From: Blepharisma japonicum
Taxonomy: Eukaryota > Ciliophora > Heterotrichea > Heterotrichida > Blepharismidae
Assembly: GCA_949751835.1 (NCBI GenBank)
Contig: CATKHK010000021.1
Span: 248,001-312,000 of the forward strand
Direction: 5' to 3'
DNA length: 64,000 nucleotides
Each line of letters starts with the position of its first letter. The stretch's first letter is position 1. Below are positions 1 through 11,204 of the stretch, piece after piece. A program made the translations under genes and the position numbers. The notes beneath the pieces were generated by a model, which saw only the letters and a list, made by a program, of their open reading frames with translations, was not told where the DNA came from and did not search any database.

Positions 1-2189
1 CAGTTAGTGTGGTGCTCAGCAAGTACATGAATATGAGCTGGGAATTCATTGATGATGAAGTTTATATGAATTTTCAAGTAAATTTTATTTAGTGCGCGGC
101 TGGCTGGTGCGGAATAGGCTTTGCAAGAACAATGTTTGGTTGTGATTACATTATAATACGAGCAGACAACCAAAATCCGCTTGAGCTATGAGATCAATAT
201 TCAGGAACCCACTTAACTCCTCCTAATGATGAAGACCTTGGAGGTAAAAATGACTTGGTCTATGTAAGTGGAGGTTTCATTCCTACCACAAATAACACTT
301 CAGTTCGTTCCAGTGGAATAATCGACGTAACTTTTAAGAGAAAACAAAATACAGGCGATAAATTTGATGCAGTTTTGTACCCAGGAATTACATATGAAAC
401 TAATTTTGCTTATAGGTTTGAAGATTCCGAATATGTTCAGCCTGACTACTTTGGTATTTTTTATATAGAATGCACGAAATTAACATTTTCAGTAGCTCAA
501 GATGGCTTCAAACAATCCGCACTACCACATACAACGCACAATATGGAGCATCATGGATTTACAGTTTCTTATTTCTGGGTCGTTTCTTTGCCTTTAGCCG
601 TTTTAGTTGCCCGATACTGTAAACAATATTGATGGTGGTATTATGTTCATTTAATATTAGCAGGAAGCACTGTATTCGCGACCTTAATTGCATCAGCTGA
701 AGCATTTAAATTCCATGAGCAAGCTTTCACAACTTATGACAAAATAAACAGATTTCACTCAAGGCTAGGCTTTTCATTGGCTTCTTTGGTGGTTGTGCAA
801 GGCTTGACTGGGCTTTTATTGAGATTTTTTCAAAATTATACCAAGAATTTCGGAATGACAAGGCAAACAAGAAGGATCCATAGGGTCGTTGGATATTCAA
901 TGCTTATGGTAGGACTTATCAATTGCCATTATGGTTGGGAGCTTTATGATGATATGGTGCTATTTCCCTACTGGGCAATGATTTCTGTTATTGTGTTTGG
1001 GTATCTTATGTTTGAATTTAGATACCAATTTAGCCATTATTTCAAGATTTTTGCGCAACCGAAATGGAATCTTCCGGTCATGACACATCAAGAAGCAATA
1101 AAACTAATAAAAGAAAATAAGCAAGAACTAATGTTTATTGATGAATTTGTCATTGATATAAAAAAATTCAAATCCTCTCATCCAGCTGGTTCCTACTTAT
1201 TAACAGCCTCAATAGGTCAAGATGCCGGAAAGTTTATAGCTGGCTGCACCAGCTTTGATGGCTGAATGATGCCATACAAACACTCAAGAAATGCACTTAC
1301 TATAGCCCGATCTCTTGCTATAGCTGAAATCCCTTACCCCCAAAATTTCTTACTCTCCTCAAAATCCTCAGAAAATGAAAGCCAAGAATTCATGAAATGG
1401 ACAATTGCACAAAAAGAATTGGTCTCACAAGGCATGTATTTATTAGAGCTTAGCTCTGACTATTATAAAATGAATACTGTTTGTGAATCTCTGTCGAACA
1501 TTGGGAAGCATTTTAGAGTTACAGGACTACACAAAGGAGAAGAAATATTTAAATACTACAGCGCTATATTTTGCAGCTTGAGTGATTGGGCTCAAGAAGC
1601 AAATGAAAAAGGGTTTACTACTAAAAGCTACCCAAAAACAAAGCCTGGGAGTATACAGTTTGTAATAAAGTTATATGAAAAAGGAAAGATGTCCCAGTTT
1701 ATGTATAGTCAAAATATAGGTAGCCAAATTATATTAAAAGGGCCATTAGGCACTGGATTATGTTTATATCAATTAAAAGGACACTATTTAGCATTTGCAG
1801 GAGGTACTGGAATAATACCATATTTAGATTTAGTTTATTATATATGAAAAGATGCCATAACAAATCAAGATTATTTCGCTCCAGTTTCGTCCAATACACA
1901 AAGAGTGAGCCATTTTTCATTAAAAATTTATATCGCTTTTAAAAATGAAGAAGTAGCATTCGCTCACGACTTATTTAGAGCCACCTCCGAACTCGTTGGA
2001 GAAAAAGTCTTAAAAGTTTACTACAAGACCTCTAGTACCGAAAAGTCCGAGGCTCCAGATATGATAAAATCTCTAATAGATGATGACATAGACCTCGCTT
2101 GGATCTGTGGGCCTTCTGGATTTGATCGCTTTGTCCACGACACCCTTGTGGAAGGTGGACTAGATAATCATAAGATTATGATCCTTTAA
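1..2189 (+). CDS. DOMON - cytochrome b561 - cytochrome b5 - FAD/NAD(P)H reductase fusion protein (5' end outside window)
   Basis: About 723 residues are visible and the start lies left of the window. A 15-nt intron at 78-92 (GTAAATTTTATTTAG) joins two halves of a DOMON domain (GWCGIGFARTMFGCDY at the far side), which ends near nt 470. Next come about five membrane segments of cytochrome b561 type (nt 540-1070) with candidate haem histidines in EHHGF, YVHL, FHSRLG and RRIHR. A cytochrome b5 domain follows (nt 1090-1330, HPAG in place of HPGG, second His in YKHSRNAL). Last is a ferredoxin-reductase-type domain (nt 1480-2186) with an FAD-type YYS motif, AGGTGIIP and the NAD(P)-side motif WICGPSGFD. 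Several TGA codons are read as Trp. By family, electrons would pass from NAD(P)H through FAD and b5 to b561 haems across a membrane, for example in ferric or ascorbate-type reduction. The substrate is not evident. Stop is TAA at 2187. Confidence 0.88.
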
Positions 2190-2224
2190 ATTTCTATTTA
2201 ATTAAAAAATTCTAAAATTGTGTA

Positions 2225-3850
2225 TTAAGGCTTAATAAATTTTGATCTCCATTTTAATAAAATTGACGACGTATACCCACATTTTCCCAAAGTTTTGGCT
2301 GCTGCCTTTTGCTCTTTAAAGCTAAAGCCTAAATATTTATTACTTTCAAAGTTCTCGTCTGTTAAAATTTCTTCCATACTGTGTTGAAGTCCTTCAGTAA
2401 CGGTGGCACAATCAGGGATTTTAGAAAGCTGAGCTATTATCGGGCCTATCATTTCTAATATAATAACTCTGGTTAGAGAGTCTTTAAACGCAGATGATAA
2501 GGTTTGCCATAGATAATTCTCATAGTATTTGTAAGCAGTTTTTCCTCCTACAAAGGAAATTAAAGATTTTGCTGTGATATATAAATCTTTGTGGGTGTCT
2601 TCAGTGCAGCAGGTTGCTTCTAAAGCGATATCTTTGAAAAGAGACTCTGTGTCTTCTATATTTTCATATAATTTTTTATATGATTTTAGAGAAAAAAGCT
2701 GACTTTCACCAAAATCTGAGTCCCAAATCTCAAAAATCAGCCGAAATAGTCTGATTTCTTTGGTTTTCAAAAGCTTTGAAGCTAATGATCTGATTAACAA
2801 GAAATATCCATACTCTTTGCATATAGAAATATAACTGACATGAAGTAAGTCTTGTAGTGATTTTCACTGATTTGTGTATCTTATAGGCTGGATTTTACAA
2901 ATTTCGCTTACAAAATTAAAACCTTTTGATGATGGAGAAATTATGATTTTTTTTAAATTTCCGAAAAATTGTTTGTCTCTTGTTTCATCCCCTAAAAGCC
3001 CTTTGATTATTATATTGATTATATAATAAGCATCATTAAAGCTTAAAATTTCAATGCATTTTTTAAATTCTTCTAGGAGAGAATTGCAGATGAGAACTGC
3101 ATCAAATTTTTTATAAAATGAAAAGTCAATAGAAAGAATTGGCATGTCAAAGGTCTGAGCTGGCCAGTATGAATTTTTGATTGAATTGAAAAGATCTTGA
3201 AAAATTGGCTGAGATATTGCAGGCTGCTTTGGGAATGATTGGGGGGAGTATGATTGAAAATTTGGTAGAAGCATAGGCTCTTGGGTTGGAGGCCTAGGAT
3301 AATTGGGGATAGAATAAGGTTCATTATAGGCTGTTTTATTGATAATTTTGTTTCTATCTGCTTGCTGCTTAAGAGGGTTTACAAATTCATTTGGGTATTG
3401 ATATGGCTTTTGATTTATTTGGGGGCTATTTCTTTCTTGCATTTGTTTGTTGGCTAATTGCTTTCCAAACTGTGGCTTGCTATTATTATTCCCATATGCA
3501 TTTTGCTGAGGATTTTTTGCTTTATTTGGCTTAGTTTGTCTATCATTTTTATCAGGCTCAAATAATGCTTTAATTTTTTCATTATTATTCACCTGATTTT
3601 GTTTGATTTCTCCTTCTTCACTATCTGATGATTCTTCTCTTTTTGGGATTTTCCTCGGTGATGGTTCAAATTTATTGTGGATAGCATCAATGATTTTATT
3701 AACAAAACTATCAAGATTATCAGGCTGCTTATTTCCTTTAATCTCAGCTTTAAGATTTTTATATTTTTTTCTGACTTTTTCAAGTTCTCTGTAGGCATTC
3801 AAAAGTTCTTGTTCTCTGAGTTCCAAAGTCTTTTGAAGCTCGCTAGTCAT
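2225..3850 (-). CDS. coiled-coil, low-complexity protein with helical C-terminal domain, function unknown
   Basis: 541 residues, one exon when TGA (at 2861-2863 and elsewhere) is read as Trp. The N-terminus is a charged coiled coil (residues 1-45: LREQELLNAYRELEKVRKKY). Residues 60-220 are low-complexity, rich in Asn, Gln, Pro and Lys, with an acidic patch SSDSEEGEI. The last 300 residues are mostly helical with no motif I recognise. The start ATG lies 31 bp from the divergent start of the next gene at 3882, so the two probably share a very short promoter. The Q/N-rich linker between helical ends would suit a scaffold or RNA-associated protein, but this is only inference. The stop faces the reductase gene, 35 bp away. 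Confidence 0.75.
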
Positions 3851-3881
3851 TAATTTATTAATTTTAGTTATAATTACAAAA

Positions 3882-4664
3882 ATGGCTTCATCATTTTTTA
3901 GAGCTGTTTCGATTATCTGGCCACCTTGGGAACTGAGATCTCAAAAATCGAATATTTGTTTAACAATTTATCCACCCAAGCTTTTTCTTTTATCAGGAAT
4001 TTTTACACATATAATGATTACTTTTACAGTAATTTCTGCTTGCATCATGACTTTTGATTGCTTAGACTTTTTCCCTACAGTCTCCTATATAGGCTATTTT
4101 AAAGGGTATGATAGGATTTTAGTATTGACTCTTTCAGCGTTTAATCCTGTGCTTTTGTTATTCTTTTCAGCAGCTTTTGCCAATTATGATGCGACATTGA
4201 GCAAAATTGACTCTATAACAATGCTATTCATGGGAATTATTATTAGCTTTGCTGTTCCTTTTGCATTTATTATTGATGAAGCGGGTTCATCATTTTATGT
4301 CCCTATGGAAACAGTACATCTGGTTATTGTAACAGGGATGATAATGCTTGGAATGATATGGGTGACAATTTCGCTCAAGTGTATGAATAAATTGAAAAAT
4401 TATTCACTGAAGCAATCAAAAATGTTAAAAAAATTTTTGATTTACTTAGGAATATGCTTGGCAATGCTTTTATTAACTATTTACTTGTGATACAATAGTG
4501 TCAATATCACTATAGAATGAATTGAAGCAATTTTTGAATATATTACTGTATCTTTGAGCATTTATTTACCTTTTGCTTATTCACTATCATTCCAAGTTAC
4601 GAAAATAAGGATTTCGGTAAAATCTTTAAACCATCCACTTTTGAGTTCGAACGAAATTAAATAA
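3882..4664 (+). CDS. six-span membrane protein, Frag1/DRAM/Sfk1-like
   Basis: 260 residues with about six hydrophobic segments spread over the whole length. The first loop contains FFPTVSYIGYFKGYDRI, which resembles the 'P-x-IS-x-x-G' luminal motif of the Frag1/DRAM/Sfk1 (TMEM150) family. These are membrane proteins of the lysosome/autophagy (DRAM), plasma-membrane PI4P (Sfk1) and GPI-remodelling (Frag1/PGAP2) pathways. Two in-frame TGA codons near the end (4488 and 4518) are Trp; without them the protein would lose its last membrane segment. Stop is TAA at 4662. The family assignment rests on length, topology and one loop motif, so it is moderate; which subfamily is not decidable. Confidence 0.62.
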
Positions 4665-4758
4665 AATTATAGCAAATAGTAGGTTTTCATGTGTCTAATT
4701 TAAATTTTATATTAGCTTTAAACTTATGATCTACAAAATATTAAAAATTATTTCACTA

Positions 4759-5130
4759 TTAATAAAAACCTTTATCTTCTTGGTGAGCACACAATAAATA
4801 CAAAAATCCATCCTCTTCTTTATAACGCTCATATAAATCAGACAGCCTAGAATTTAGCATTGGTAGCGTATCATTTATATAAACATATAGGCCTTGACTA
4901 GGGGTCAACCACATATATTTTCTAAGCGCAAAAAGCAAGCTTCCCATTGTCATTGATCCATCTATTGACAGTTTTTGCACAGGAAGCTTATACGTGCACG
5001 ATTTCGCTTTTAATAAAATTGCTGGAATTTTTCCTTGATTTTCTATCATCATTTGTGAAGACTTTTGCATTCGCTCTTCAAGAGACTTCTGCTGGATATA
5101 CTCTTGAACTTCTACAAGATTGTAAGACAT
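4759..5130 (-). CDS. ATG8/LC3-like ubiquitin-fold protein
   Basis: 123 residues, the usual length of ATG8. Residues 33-115 match the ATG8 fold pattern: KIPAILLKA (first strand after two N-terminal helices), then LTPSQGLYVYIND and the signature EEDGFLYL near the end. ATG8 is conjugated through an exposed C-terminal glycine to phosphatidylethanolamine on autophagosomal membranes. Here the glycine aligns at the right distance after DGFLY, in ...EDKGFY, leaving two residues (Phe-Tyr) that an ATG4 protease would remove. The residue before Gly is Lys instead of the usual Phe. The gene lies 20 bp upstream of the stop of the NEK kinase on the same strand. An ATG12-like protein is a less likely alternative because the DGFLY motif is the ATG8 form. 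Confidence 0.8.
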   Translation of the reverse strand: MSYNLVEVQEYIQQKSLEERMQKSSQMMIENQGKIPAILLKAKSCTYKLPVQKLSIDGSMTMGSLLFALRKYMWLTPSQGLYVYINDTLPMLNSRLSDLYERYKEEDGFLYLLCAHQEDKGFY

Positions 5131-5150
5131 TTTAAATTATTTAATTTATA

Positions 5151-6350
5151 TTAGCGATACCATATCATTCTAAGCTGATTTCCTCGAGATTTTTCTTTTA
5201 AAATTTGAATTCTTTGATCTAAAGGAATTTGATTATTCCTATATTTTTCATTCCTTGAAACAGGATAGGCTAGTTTCAGCCTATTTTCGTTAGCTTTAGC
5301 TTTAATATCATCTAGTTTAAAGTTTTTAGCTTCTGGAGAAATATGTTTGCCTAAAAGGTCATAAGACCTAGGGCTGCCTCTTATTTCTCCATTTACTGCT
5401 AAAGCTCCAACGCTTACAAGTCTATTATGATAATTTGAAGGAGGCAAAGCCATTGAGATCCCATTTAAGCTCCCACTAACCTTAATCGTACTTAACAAAT
5501 TTCCAGTCGAAGCCACTTCTCTTATTTGTTGAACTTCAATATTTCTACTAATCAACGGCATTTCCAATATTTTCTCACAAGTTGGTCTTAATCCAGCATT
5601 CACTTGTAAAAGTGTCCTAATTAAATTCGATAAATCATTGGAATATTCCATAGAAATTGGAGGATAGTGACCTCTCACAATTTTTTGGAATAATCCTTCC
5701 ATATCCGCAGACTTAAATGGTGGGCTTAGCATTGTAAGTTCATATAAAATGCACCCTAAGGACCATATATCGCTTTTAGAGTCATAAGGTTGGTTTCTTC
5801 ATACTTCTGGGCTGGCATAAAAAGGAGTTCCTGCTTGAGTATGAGCAAGGCCGCCATATGCAATTTTTGAAATATTCATATCGCCGATTTTCACTACTCC
5901 ATCACGGGTAATGAAAACATTTGCGGACTTTAAGTCTCTATGAAGGATTTTGAGATCATGGAGCGCTTTTACACCACTTAGCATTTGAATAAAAATGCTT
6001 CATAGCTCTCTTTCTTGAAAATGGGTATTTTTTTGCTTATGAGAATTTATTTTTGATAATAGATCGCCTCCATCAGCAAATTCCATCACAATACTACGTA
6101 AAATTTACCATAAACTATTTGAAGATTCGTCTATAAAAGCCTCTTTGTATCCAATTATGTTTGGATGTATAACTGAAGCTAAAATCCTCACTTCATTCAA
6201 AGCATTTTCTTTTTCTTTAGGTCTCAATGATCCAAATCGTACCTGTTTTAACGCATAAATTTGACTGTCAATTATCCGTTTAACTTTGTAGACTTGTGAA
6301 AATGCGCCTTCTCCTAGCTTCTGGATGAATTCAAAATTCTTTAAAGACAT
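5151..6350 (-). CDS. NEK-family serine/threonine protein kinase
   Basis: 394 residues. The kinase domain fills residues 1-260: Gly-loop LGEGAFSQVYKV, VAIK-type lysine in YALKQV, catalytic loop LHRDLKSANVF, AGTPFYASPEVW and DIWSLGCILYELT. A 15-nt intron at 6094-6108 (GTAAATTTTACGTAG) falls between SL and CIVMEFADGGDL, a classic NEK hinge, and is required to rejoin the frame. TGA in PEVWRNQPYD is Trp. The DFG magnesium motif reads DMN (KIGDMNISK), a deviation also seen as DLN in some protist and plant NEKs. The 130-residue tail is basic and unordered-looking. NEKs act in cell-cycle and ciliary/basal-body control. Its ATG is only 18 bp from the divergent dehydrogenase gene at 6369. Confidence 0.92.
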
Positions 6351-6368
6351 TTATGTGACATCATAAAT

Positions 6369-7136
6369 ATGAGACTTGATAATGCAGTTTGTGTGGTTAC
6401 TGGAGGGGCTTCTGGACTAGGAGCTGCAACTTCAAGAATGCTGATTGCTAATGGGGCAAAGGTTTCTATTTGGGATTTAAATGCAAAGTTAGGAGAAAGC
6501 TTGGCGAAAGAATTAGGGGAAAATGCAATTTTCTGTTCGGTAAATATAATTAATACGGAAAGTGTAGAAGCCGCTATAAAATCTACTCTTGAAAAATTTG
6601 GGAAAATCAACGTATGTATCAACTGCGCAGGAATTTTATATGGGATGCGAACTCTCAGCAAAGATAAAGTTCACTCATTAGAAGCCTTTGAAAAAGTCAT
6701 TAAAGTCAACGTAATTGGAACGTTCAACGTTGCAAGATTGTTAGCTAAACAAATGGCATTACAGCCAGCGCCTGCTCAGAATGAAGATAGAGGAGTTATT
6801 GTTAATGTTGCAAGTGTTGCTGGATATGAAGGACAAACAGGCCAGGTAGCCTATGCAAGCAGTAAAGGAGCTATTTTAGGCCTTGCACTTCCGCTTGCTC
6901 GTGATTTAGCTTTTTATAAAATTAGGGTCGGGACTATAGCACCTGGAGTTTTTAATACTCCTATGGGAGAAAAATTACCTCAAAAGGAAGCAGATCATTT
7001 AATTAGGGCTACCCCATTAAAAAGGCTTGGAGATCCTGAAGAATTTGCACATGCTGTCAAGTTTTTGATAGAAAATCAATATATGACGGGCAGCGTGATT
7101 AGAATTGATGGAGGTATTAGACTCCCACATCTTTAA
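6369..7136 (+). CDS. HSD17B10: 3-hydroxyacyl-CoA dehydrogenase type 2 (HSD17B10-like SDR)
   Basis: 255 residues, a single exon and the normal length of the family. Short-chain dehydrogenase hallmarks are present: NAD site TGGASGLGAAT at residues 11-21, NCAG at about 87, catalytic Ser in VNVASVAGYEGQ, and YASSK (Tyr-x3-Lys). The stretch EGQTGQVAYASSKG, followed by LPLARDLA and IAPGVFNTPMGEKLP, is close to mammalian HSD17B10, a mitochondrial enzyme of isoleucine and branched-chain fatty-acid breakdown that is also part of mitochondrial RNase P in animals. The C-terminal GSVIRIDGGIRL is also typical. There is no long N-terminal extension, as in the mammalian protein. Confidence 0.92.
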   Translation: MRLDNAVCVVTGGASGLGAATSRMLIANGAKVSIWDLNAKLGESLAKELGENAIFCSVNIINTESVEAAIKSTLEKFGKINVCINCAGILYGMRTLSKDKVHSLEAFEKVIKVNVIGTFNVARLLAKQMALQPAPAQNEDRGVIVNVASVAGYEGQTGQVAYASSKGAILGLALPLARDLAFYKIRVGTIAPGVFNTPMGEKLPQKEADHLIRATPLKRLGDPEEFAHAVKFLIENQYMTGSVIRIDGGIRLPHL

Positions 7137-7406
7137 TTAATTCGTATCTAATATATATGATTTTGATAAGAGAAAGCGTGCCCATACTCTACATAATTAA
7201 AGTCAAAAAGTAATCCAGAATTTACTCTCATTATATTTTGCCTAATAATGATTATAGTCGTTCACAATAACATTTCTTTCCAAAAATCCAGGAATCTGAG
7301 TCATTTGAATATAAAAGTTTTATTGACTCAAAAAAATTGATACAGCTTTATGTATATAGGAATTAAATATCTTTGAAAAATATAATAAATAATTGTAGAG
7401 GCCCTA

Positions 7407-8924
7407 ATGGAGACTATATTACCTAATGATTATATTAAACAAGAAACCCTCTATAAAACAGGCCCAGTAGAAGTCTTTAAAGCAGTTTTAAAAAGGACAG
7501 GCCAAGAAATTGCTGTGAAGAAACTAAAATTTCTATCGAATGAAGAATTGAATGCTATGCATCAAGAAGGGTTAACAATGGCTGCACTTGAGCATCCTAA
7601 TTTTGTAAAATTATATGCCATTTCAAGAGAAGATTCAGGGGATCATGAAAAATTCATCCTTTTATTTATGGAATACTTCCCTCGAGGAGATTTGTCGAAA
7701 GAAATAAAAAGAAGAATAGCTAATAATGAATATTGGCCTGAAGAAGAGCTATGAAATGACTTTAAATCGCTTATCCAAGCTCATTCATTTTTACAAAGAC
7801 AAAGAATAGCCCATAGAGATATAAAACCCCAAAACATTTTTGTGGGAAATGACAGCACTTTAAAAGTGGCTGATTTAGGATGTGCTTTGCAAAGAGAAGA
7901 ACAGGAAAGGACAATGGCATCTGAGCATACAATTGCAGGGACTCCGCTATATTTGAGCCCCAAATTAAGAGAGGCGTATATGAATTTTAATTGTGGACTT
8001 TTAAGTTCTAATAGTGCCAAACATGATCCTTTTAAATCTGATGTATATTCACTCGGATTGACTTTTCTTTATATGGCAAGTTTGAAAGAGTTAAATGACT
8101 TGGTAGATTTAAAGACAGTTAAATACAAAATATCACAAAGAATAAGTGAGCTAAGATATTCTGAAAGGGTAAAAGACCTTTTAACCTATATGCTTGAAAT
8201 TGAAGAAGCAAAAAGACTTAGTTTTATAGATCTTGAAGAACTTTTTTCTTCTTCTGTTGAAGAAAATATGCAACTTCAGCCAAAATTTAAGACCATTAAC
8301 ATAAAAGCAAGGCAACTATCAGATTTTCGCATGCTGCAAAATTCCCACTCAATTAGAGTATTTTTTAAAATTTCATATATAAGATCATACTCCTCATACA
8401 TTTTACAGATTATCAAAAATGAAGATCACAGATACTATGTATGGGCTCTTATTACACTTGCGCAATCTATGAATGTTCCCATTAAAGTTAGTGCTCTTGA
8501 CTATAAGTGTTATATTTGCGGATCTGGAAGCATTAATTACTTATTTGAATGCAATTGTAGGGCTCGATATTTAATTCATCAAGAATGCTGAAATCAAGAA
8601 TTTATTTGCCCTTCATGTCGCCAGTCCAATGTATTTTGAAATAAAGAAAATAGTTACCAACAACAATATCAAGCAGTAGAAACGAAAGAAAATGACGAAC
8701 TAAAAACCAAAAATGATACTCCCTTTGATACATGTCTAAAATGCCAAAAGCAAAGAAGCGTATTTATTTTTACATGCAAGCATCGAATTTGTCAAAATTG
8801 TTTAGAAAAAATTGATTATCTGCGAAAAAATACATGCTTTTCTTGCCCCATGCAAACAGAAAATTCATATGAAAAATTAATGTCCCATTTTCCAAACTTG
8901 AAATTGCAAATAGATTTAAGATAA
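7407..8924 (+). CDS. protein kinase fused to two RING-like zinc modules (paralogue 1)
   Basis: 505 residues with TGA as Trp. Residues 1-270 are a kinase domain: an atypical glycine loop (YKTGPVEVFKAV), IAVKKL lysine, catalytic loop AHRDIKPQNIF, DLG in place of DFG (VADLGCAL), and SDVYSLGLTFLYMASL. A helical linker leads to a first Cys/His cluster (CYIC...CNC...HQEC...CPSC, residues about 370-410). A second follows (CLKC, CKHRICQNC, CFSC, residues about 445-485), laid out like a C3HC4 RING. Family knowledge suggests a kinase coupled to an E3 ubiquitin-ligase module; ligase activity is not shown by sequence alone. It is tail-to-tail with its paralogue at 9284-10942, and both stops are TAA. Confidence 0.85.
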
Positions 8925-9283
8925 TTTATTATAATAAATTAATTTGGAGTTAAATAAAAAATAATATCAAAATGTTTAATATAGGCCAGACAATCATCAT
9001 GAATGAATTTAAATAAAAAAGGATTTCAGAAATTAAATTTATCTAAAAATTCTACAACTTGGGCTATCATTCCAATATAACTCAAGTTTCTTCTTAGACC
9101 GAATTAAAACAGAGAAACTGAATTTTCAAAAGAGAGAAAAATTACAAAGCATTATTATAAGGTCATTAAATCTTGAAGAGAGAAGATGATAAAATTCTTT
9201 AAAAATGTCGAAACCCCAACAATGGCTAATGCAATAAATATAGCTAAAGAATATTCTTCTCAGAAAAATAATTATTCAATGAA
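8925..9283. other. intergenic spacer between the two convergent kinase-RING genes
   Basis: 359 bp of AT-rich DNA between two convergent stops. It holds only a 33-codon reading frame (9187-9288, plus strand) with no recognisable motif. No tRNA-like or repeat structure was seen. Confidence 0.5.
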
Positions 9284-10942
9284 TTAAGAGATATTAACAT
9301 CCCATTTCAATCTGTATAAAATTGCCAGTAATTCTTCATTATTATACTCTTTTGGACAAGAAAAACAAATTTCTTTGCGGCACTTTTTGATTTTAGTAGA
9401 AAAGCATTCTTTGCAAAACTTATGTCCACATGAAAATGACACTACAGTGATATTTTTTGCTTTGCAACTAAAGCATAATGATGTTAGAATTTCCAATTTC
9501 GGAAAACTCTCTCGTCTATCATTCTGGCTCTGTTGATTATTATTTTCAAATATGTTTATTTCTCGAACTTTTTCGGTTTCATACAATGGAATATTATCCG
9601 GGTTTAATGAAATATATCTTGTATAATCCATTGAATGAAAATTTTCTCTGTTGTTGAGAATAAATTTTTGACAAAAAATGCAGGTAAAGCCTTGATATTG
9701 AGAATATTTCATATTTACTCTTTCACAAATATTCATATAGCATGCTTGATGGGCTGGAGTATTGCAGCAAGTCGTAATATACTCGCAATTATTTTTTTGA
9801 CAAATTGGGCAAATATATGTTAATTTCCCAATTTTATATTTACAATTAATCGAATTCAAAATATAAATGACTCCTACCAAAATATCAAAAGATTTTGAAT
9901 CAATAGTTTTTTTCACTGATGAAGATATTAAATCTTCAGCTTTTTTACTCCTGAAATAGACTTTGCACATTATTTTTCTATTGTTTAACAATTGTCTTAC
10001 ATTAAATGCACGCGCTTTTTGTCTTAAATTTTTTCTCTCTTCTTCTATATTTTTATTTATTTGCTGTGCAATAGCAGGCTGCGTATTAAATAGATTCGAA
10101 AAAGTCATATCAAGCTCAATAAAATCAGGTCGACTTTCTTCATCATATGCGAGCATCTGAAATAATATAATTTTTAAGTTTTGGCTGTAATTAAGTTGAT
10201 TAACCATAATACTCACAATTTCTTCACTATTATTCACAATTTTGTCAGTTCTCGTTACTTTTTGTAAGCTTGCCATATAAAGAAATGTTAATCCAAGTGA
10301 ATACACATCAGACTTAAAAGGATTGTGTCTAACTTTTCCTGTGCCAATCCTATTATTGCACAAATCTATATAAGCAGTTAATAACAAAGGACTTAAATAA
10401 CTTCTTGTTCCTGCTATAGTTAAATTCATAGAAACTGACTTAACAAGTCCATTTCTATTAGCAGCAGATCCTAAATCGGCCACTTTTAGAGTATTATCTT
10501 CAGCTACAAAAATATTATTTGGCTTGATATCTCTATGAGCAACATCATTTTCTTCCAAAAATTTATAAGTTTTTATCAGAGATTTCATGTGTTCTAATAG
10601 CTCAAATTCATTTCAAAAATTGTTATGACGTGCCCTCCTATGAATTTCTCTGCTAAGATCTCCACGTGGATAGTAATCCATGACAAAAAGTATGTATTCT
10701 TGATCTTGTGATGTCTCTCCAAATAGACAGCTGCGTAAATTAACGATATTTGGGTGCTTTAACTTAGCCATTGCTATAGCTTCTTTATAGATGCGATTTA
10801 GTCCTTCTACAGATGAAGCATAGAGCTTTTTAACAGCTATAAGTTTTTGGTTTTTAGTGATTACTGCTTTGAATACTTCTACATTGCCAGTTTTATATAG
10901 AGTTTCTAACACTGTGAAATCTCTTTCATAAATTCTTTCCAT
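9284..10942 (-). CDS. protein kinase fused to two RING-like zinc modules (paralogue 2)
   Basis: 552 residues; one exon with TGA (10610-10612) as Trp. It is collinear with the gene at 7407-8924: DFTVLETLYKTGNVEVFKAV, IAVKKL, AHRDIKPNNIF, VADLGSAA, then SDVYSLGLTFLYMASL. The first zinc cluster is CPIC...CC...HQAC...CIFC. The second is a clean C3HC4 RING spacing: CFSC, then CGHKFCKEC, then CFSC. The region between them is longer than in paralogue 1 and rich in Asn and Gln. The pair arose by inverted duplication of one ancestor. The catalytic kinase residues (Lys, HRD, D of DLG) are kept, so both copies may be active. Substrates are unknown. Confidence 0.85.
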
Positions 10943-11204
10943 ATCTTATTCTTATCGATCTAAATGCACGAAATTAAGGATATTAATAGATATAAAAACT
11001 TTGAAAAAAAAACCTAATAGCATAATATTTGATGAAATATCTAGCAATTTGCTATATGAATAGAAACTAGTATGAGATGAAACCAACTATCAGGATTTAT
11101 TTTAAAAATAAAATGATTTTTAAATGGTTAAAGATCAAATAAATTACTATTTAGTGCAAAACCCAGATAGATTTTTGGTTATATTTTCTGTAATTTCAAT
11201 TTAT

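Noticed and set aside
255-1265. Separate small genes at 255-632 and 777-1265
   Set aside because: They are parts of one reductase gene separated only by TGA (Trp).
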